Positions 61,698 through 63,971 of a stretch of 63,971 bases of DNA are shown here, one piece after another. The translations under genes were made by a program, and so were the position numbers. The notes beneath the pieces were generated by a model that ran no database searches, was not told the DNA's origin, and saw only the letters and a list, made by a program, of their open reading frames with translations. The DNA is taken from contig CACYNE010000010.1 in assembly GCA_902775605.1 (NCBI GenBank), positions 1 to 63,971 on the forward strand. Direction: 5' to 3'. The number at the start of each line of letters is the position of its first letter. The stretch's first letter is position 1. Source of the stretch: an uncultured Prevotellaceae bacterium (GTDB taxonomy: Bacteria > Bacteroidota > Bacteroidia > Bacteroidales > Bacteroidaceae).

Positions 61698-61762
61698 TGA
61701 TCGATACGGCCTTTCTCTGATAGCGTTACTGCGTGTTGCTTTGAGCGATACAGCCTCTCTCT
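61698..61762 (-). repeat. 21-bp direct repeat in the HU leader
   Basis: 61698-61718 and 61742-61762 are the same 21-bp word (TGA-CGATAC-GCC-TCTCT) with three mismatches, 44 bp apart. Both lie downstream of the promoter, so they are transcribed. The rest of the 61625-61813 gap is AT-rich with no gene seen. Confidence 0.65.
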
Positions 61763-61775
61763 CATTTTGATGTTA

Positions 61776-61807
61776 CAAAGGTACGAAAAATTTTCCATAT
61801 ATGCAAA
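61776..61807 (-). promoter_or_regulatory. promoter of the HU-smalltalk unit
   Basis: Minus strand: TTTG (61804-61807), 20-nt spacer, TACCTTTG (61776-61783), a full consensus. Confidence 0.82.
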
Positions 61808-61813
61808 TTTTTA

Positions 61814-62782
61814 TCAACTATTTTTTAAAAATTTTTGCGTAGTCAGATAATAGTCGCTGAAGTCTTTGCATCCCTGCGGCAACTGATAGCGCACCAACGA
61901 TGGCAGCACCTCTTTGAGTTGCAGGAAGAGCCGCTCGCCAGGCACGTCGTTGTCGGGATACATGGCGAATCGAATTGAGAATTGAGAATTGAGAATTGAG
62001 AATTGAGCGCTCGACCTCTGGTCGCTTGCTACCGAAGGGACGCAAGAATTGAGAATTGAGAGTTGCTCTGCGTCCTTCCTCTTCAGCAATGTGGCGGAGG
62101 GGATGGCGATGGCCTTGTGACCTGCTGAGAGCATGGCCCAGCAGTCGGAGCAGCCCTCGGTGATGAAGAGCGTTTCGCCGGGCTTCAGCAGATTGAGCAC
62201 GGGCAGGTTGTAGATGCTGCACTCAGCCCCCTGGGGGAAGCGGAATCGCGGCAAGGCACCCTTCACCAGGTTGCGGTTCTGTATGCCTATGAGTCGGCCA
62301 TCACGGTCGTAGTAAGGCGTTTGTAGCCAAGGCACGCCCTGCTTATCTTTCCATGATGTGAGGCGACACCAGCGAACGACACGAGGGTCAAGCCTGCGCT
62401 CGTCAAAGAGAAACCGCCGTGCCTCATCGTTCAGCCAAGGGTGCTCGAAGAATTGCTCATAGCGACTAGCGTCGAATGGCTTCTGAGGTCTGTATTCCTC
62501 AGGCTTATATTCCGTCAGGATGATGTTGTTTTCATCAGCCAGCCAACGGCAGGCCTCCCGAAAGTCCTTCCTCAGATACTTCATCACGAGGTCAACAGGT
62601 CCACCAGATTCTCCACACACAAAACAACGATAGGTATTCTTGCTCACTTTAAACGACAGGCTCGCATGATGATCGTTGTGAAACGGGCACAGGCATTTAT
62701 GATGCGTAACTTGGAGTCCAAGTCGCTCTGCGACCCCCTCAATGGGAAGGTCGCGGAGCTTTTGAAGTTCTTGTTTATCCAT
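61814..62782 (-). CDS. CHC2 zinc-finger/Toprim primase-like protein
   Basis: ATG 62782 (322 aa) lies two bases after the stop of the upstream gene; a GTG at 62788 would overlap it. The N-terminal zinc finger is CLCPFHNDHHASL...YRCFVCGESGG (about 30-60). The Toprim part has LFITEGCSDCWAML and the metal-binding FAMYPDNDVPGERL. Between these Toprim halves lies an insert of about 35 residues (SILNS, SVASDQRS, FSILNSQFSI) encoded by heptamer repeats like those at 58724. The reading frame stays open. Whether the Toprim fold survives the insert is uncertain. The role is probably RNA priming in a mobile or integrated element. Confidence 0.85.
   Translation of the reverse strand: MDKQELQKLRDLPIEGVAERLGLQVTHHKCLCPFHNDHHASLSFKVSKNTYRCFVCGESGGPVDLVMKYLRKDFREACRWLADENNIILTEYKPEEYRPQKPFDASRYEQFFEHPWLNDEARRFLFDERRLDPRVVRWCRLTSWKDKQGVPWLQTPYYDRDGRLIGIQNRNLVKGALPRFRFPQGAECSIYNLPVLNLLKPGETLFITEGCSDCWAMLSAGHKAIAIPSATLLKRKDAEQLSILNSCVPSVASDQRSSAQFSILNSQFSIRFAMYPDNDVPGERLFLQLKEVLPSLVRYQLPQGCKDFSDYYLTTQKFLKNS
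61972..62007 (+). repeat. heptamer repeat block inside the Toprim gene, 5 units
   Basis: Five perfect GAATTGA units in the plus-strand sense (same word as TGAGAAT in another phase) run from 61972 to 62006. They are read on the minus strand as SILNSQF. Confidence 0.92.
62046..62065 (+). repeat. second heptamer block inside the Toprim gene
   Basis: Two perfect GAATTGA units plus a degenerate one, separated from the first block by 38 bp holding a CGACC-TCT-GGTCG hairpin. Confidence 0.85.
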
Positions 62783-62784
62783 AG

Positions 62785-63971
62785 TCACTCACCTTTAAGA
62801 TATTCCTCAGTCTTGGTGTACATTCCCGTTTGGTTCGAGTAGGTGATGAACTTGCGGAACACCCACTTGCGCAACTGTCCGTTGGTGCCCTCTTTACTCT
62901 TGCCAAGTTGCAGGCGGAGCGCCTCCAACTGAGCCTCACTAAAGTCATTAGGCAGGTCGTCGAGCATGTTCTTCGGACCACGGCGCTGAGCTTCGCTCAC
63001 CTGGTCGGCATCCTTGCCAAGAAGGTCGGCAAAGAGCTGCATCTTGCTCCACAAATCGCGATATACCAGCCATTCCACCACGTCGGCCATCGACTTTGTC
63101 CACGTCTGATTGTTGAGCACCCAAAGGATGCAGCCCGCCTTCCATGCCGACACCAAGGCACGCTTGGAGCAGTCCCACAGCACATCATCGTCAACCAGGT
63201 CAGCCAGCGAAGCCATGTCTGCGGCCAGCTTGTCGGCCAACTTGTTCAGCGGACGGATGATGAAGCGGCCCTTCGTCATGTCGAGACGCACAATATACTC
63301 GTCCAACTTCTGATAGAACTCGTCGGTATATTTGCCCTGTCGAGGTATGCGTCCATCGCGACTGGTACGGGCCTTGTAGGAGAAAACCATTCGTCCGAAG
63401 GTACCATTGAACAGGTCGTTCTTGTAATACTTCCTGGCGGCAAAGGGGGTGGCCGAAAGCGTCAGGTTGGCACGGAGAATCGGATTTCCCGTCACACCAT
63501 CGGCTGTGGCACGCAGGGCACCCGCACGCTTACGGTCATAGATGTTACGCAGCATCTGACTGACCTGCCTGTGACTGCCACACAAGCCGTCGGCCATCTC
63601 CACCTCGGGCATATCGAGGTATTGGGTGCGACCACCCTGGGCCTCCAACGCCATGGCGTTCTGCAGGAATGCCGGACGGGTGGTGTCGTTAGGTGGAAAA
63701 TAAAAAGCCACGTCTGGGCGAGCAGGCTTCTCTTTGGTGCTGGCCTTCGACTTAACCTGTTTCGACCACTCCACGAGTTTCTTCAACTCGGCCTCGTCGT
63801 GCTGACGAAAGTCGCGACAGATAGCCTCCACGAGGTTGGACAATTGACCCTTGTTACAGCCCGAATCGCCCACCAGATTGGCCATCATGCCCGTTGGTTC
63901 CTTCCAAGTGAGGTCTGGGTACTGAAATTCCGCACCGCTGATGTGTGCGCCAAGAACGGGGAAAAGCATCG
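62785..63971 (-). CDS. DUF3987-like helicase/primase-associated protein (partial)
   Basis: The C-terminal 395 residues are present; the frame is open to the right edge, so the N-terminus lies outside. VGDSGCNKGQL near the start is a divergent Walker A-like loop of the DUF3987 type. Later stretches include DVAFYFPPNDTTRPAFLQNAM, YLDMPEVEMADGLCGS and LTLSATPFAARKYY. Such proteins, partners of CHC2/Toprim genes, resemble viral or plasmid replication helicases and occur in integrated Bacteroidales elements. The stop is two bases before the next gene's ATG, so the two are coupled. Confidence 0.75.
   Translation of the reverse strand, partial: MLFPVLGAHISGAEFQYPDLTWKEPTGMMANLVGDSGCNKGQLSNLVEAICRDFRQHDEAELKKLVEWSKQVKSKASTKEKPARPDVAFYFPPNDTTRPAFLQNAMALEAQGGRTQYLDMPEVEMADGLCGSHRQVSQMLRNIYDRKRAGALRATADGVTGNPILRANLTLSATPFAARKYYKNDLFNGTFGRMVFSYKARTSRDGRIPRQGKYTDEFYQKLDEYIVRLDMTKGRFIIRPLNKLADKLAADMASLADLVDDDVLWDCSKRALVSAWKAGCILWVLNNQTWTKSMADVVEWLVYRDLWSKMQLFADLLGKDADQVSEAQRRGPKNMLDDLPNDFSEAQLEALRLQLGKSKEGTNGQLRKWVFRKFITYSNQTGMYTKTEEYLKGE

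Noticed and set aside
61814-62222. alternative frame of the Toprim gene region as a separate gene
   Set aside because: It is open only because the region is GC-rich and the heptamer has no stops on that strand.
1-63971. tRNA, rRNA or known riboswitch
   Set aside because: All gaps were read; no cloverleaf, rRNA-like segment or familiar riboswitch core was recognised. A covariance-model scan would be needed to exclude small ones.

Overview
The window looks like a chromosomal segment of a Bacteroidales bacterium, most likely a Prevotella-like genus. The evidence is the promoter style (TTTG, about 20 nt, TAnnTTTG), the near absence of Shine-Dalgarno sites, the Rnf order B-C-D-G-E-A, a GT3 glycogen synthase next to a GT35 phosphorylase, the ileS-dksA-lspA-DUF4296 order, and Bacteroidales-only families (smalltalk protein, DUF3256, membrane-bound AraC, Cys-containing BspA-like repeats). 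Assignment below the order is inference. I found no rRNA, tRNA or CRISPR.

Layout. (1) 1-7132, minus strand, visibly AT-rich: an accessory, defence-like block. It holds a partial P-loop ATPase, two overlapping DUF262 genes (one with an HNH/DUF1524 nuclease end), a small DUF6140-like frame without a normal start codon, an unknown 139-aa gene, a DnaQ-type exonuclease and a WYL regulator. (2) 7333-17635: glycogen metabolism, a TPR histidine kinase, a DegQ/HtrA protease and the primary sigma factor. (3) 17687-25037, minus: a long operon fabD, GH13 amylase, DUF6057 membrane protein, haem-motif propeller lipoprotein, nth, ispE. (4) 25176-34375: a GH43 enzyme, then pyrB-pyrI-mazG-lipoprotein-rnz, then a small secreted protein, an L,D-transpeptidase and an ECF sigma/anti-sigma-like/Spy-like trio. 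(5) 34378-42296, minus: the ileS operon through DksA-like, LspA, DUF4296, a nucleoside transporter, RsmE and DUF3256. (6) 42423-48658: mannonate dehydratase, a second ECF sigma factor, then rpe, a 37-aa frame, fmt, a ClC channel and an acidic protein. (7) 48814-54992: rnfBCDGEA and galE. (8) 55068-60783: a membrane AraC regulator, two paralogous surface lipoproteins with 26-residue repeats and two small genes. (9) 60869-63971, minus: smalltalk protein, HU-like protein, CHC2/Toprim primase-like protein and a DUF3987-like protein cut by the window edge.

The most unusual material is at the two ends. On the left, a WYL-exonuclease-DUF262 pair block has the look of a modification-dependent or otherwise regulated restriction locus. 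On the right, the lipoprotein island is flanked by two copies of the same ~65-bp terminator segment. It also contains thirteen uninterrupted 7-bp repeats that run exactly from the stop codon of a 48-aa gene to the start codon of the second lipoprotein. The same heptamer recurs inside the coding sequence of the neighbouring Toprim gene. Because seven is not a multiple of three, this makes phase or length variation a concrete, testable idea.

Five genes are shorter than 60 codons or lack an AUG start (4950-5165, 45255-45368, 56394-56552, 58580-58726, 60869-60976). They were found by translating the gaps by eye. All family assignments come from motif recognition without database searches.
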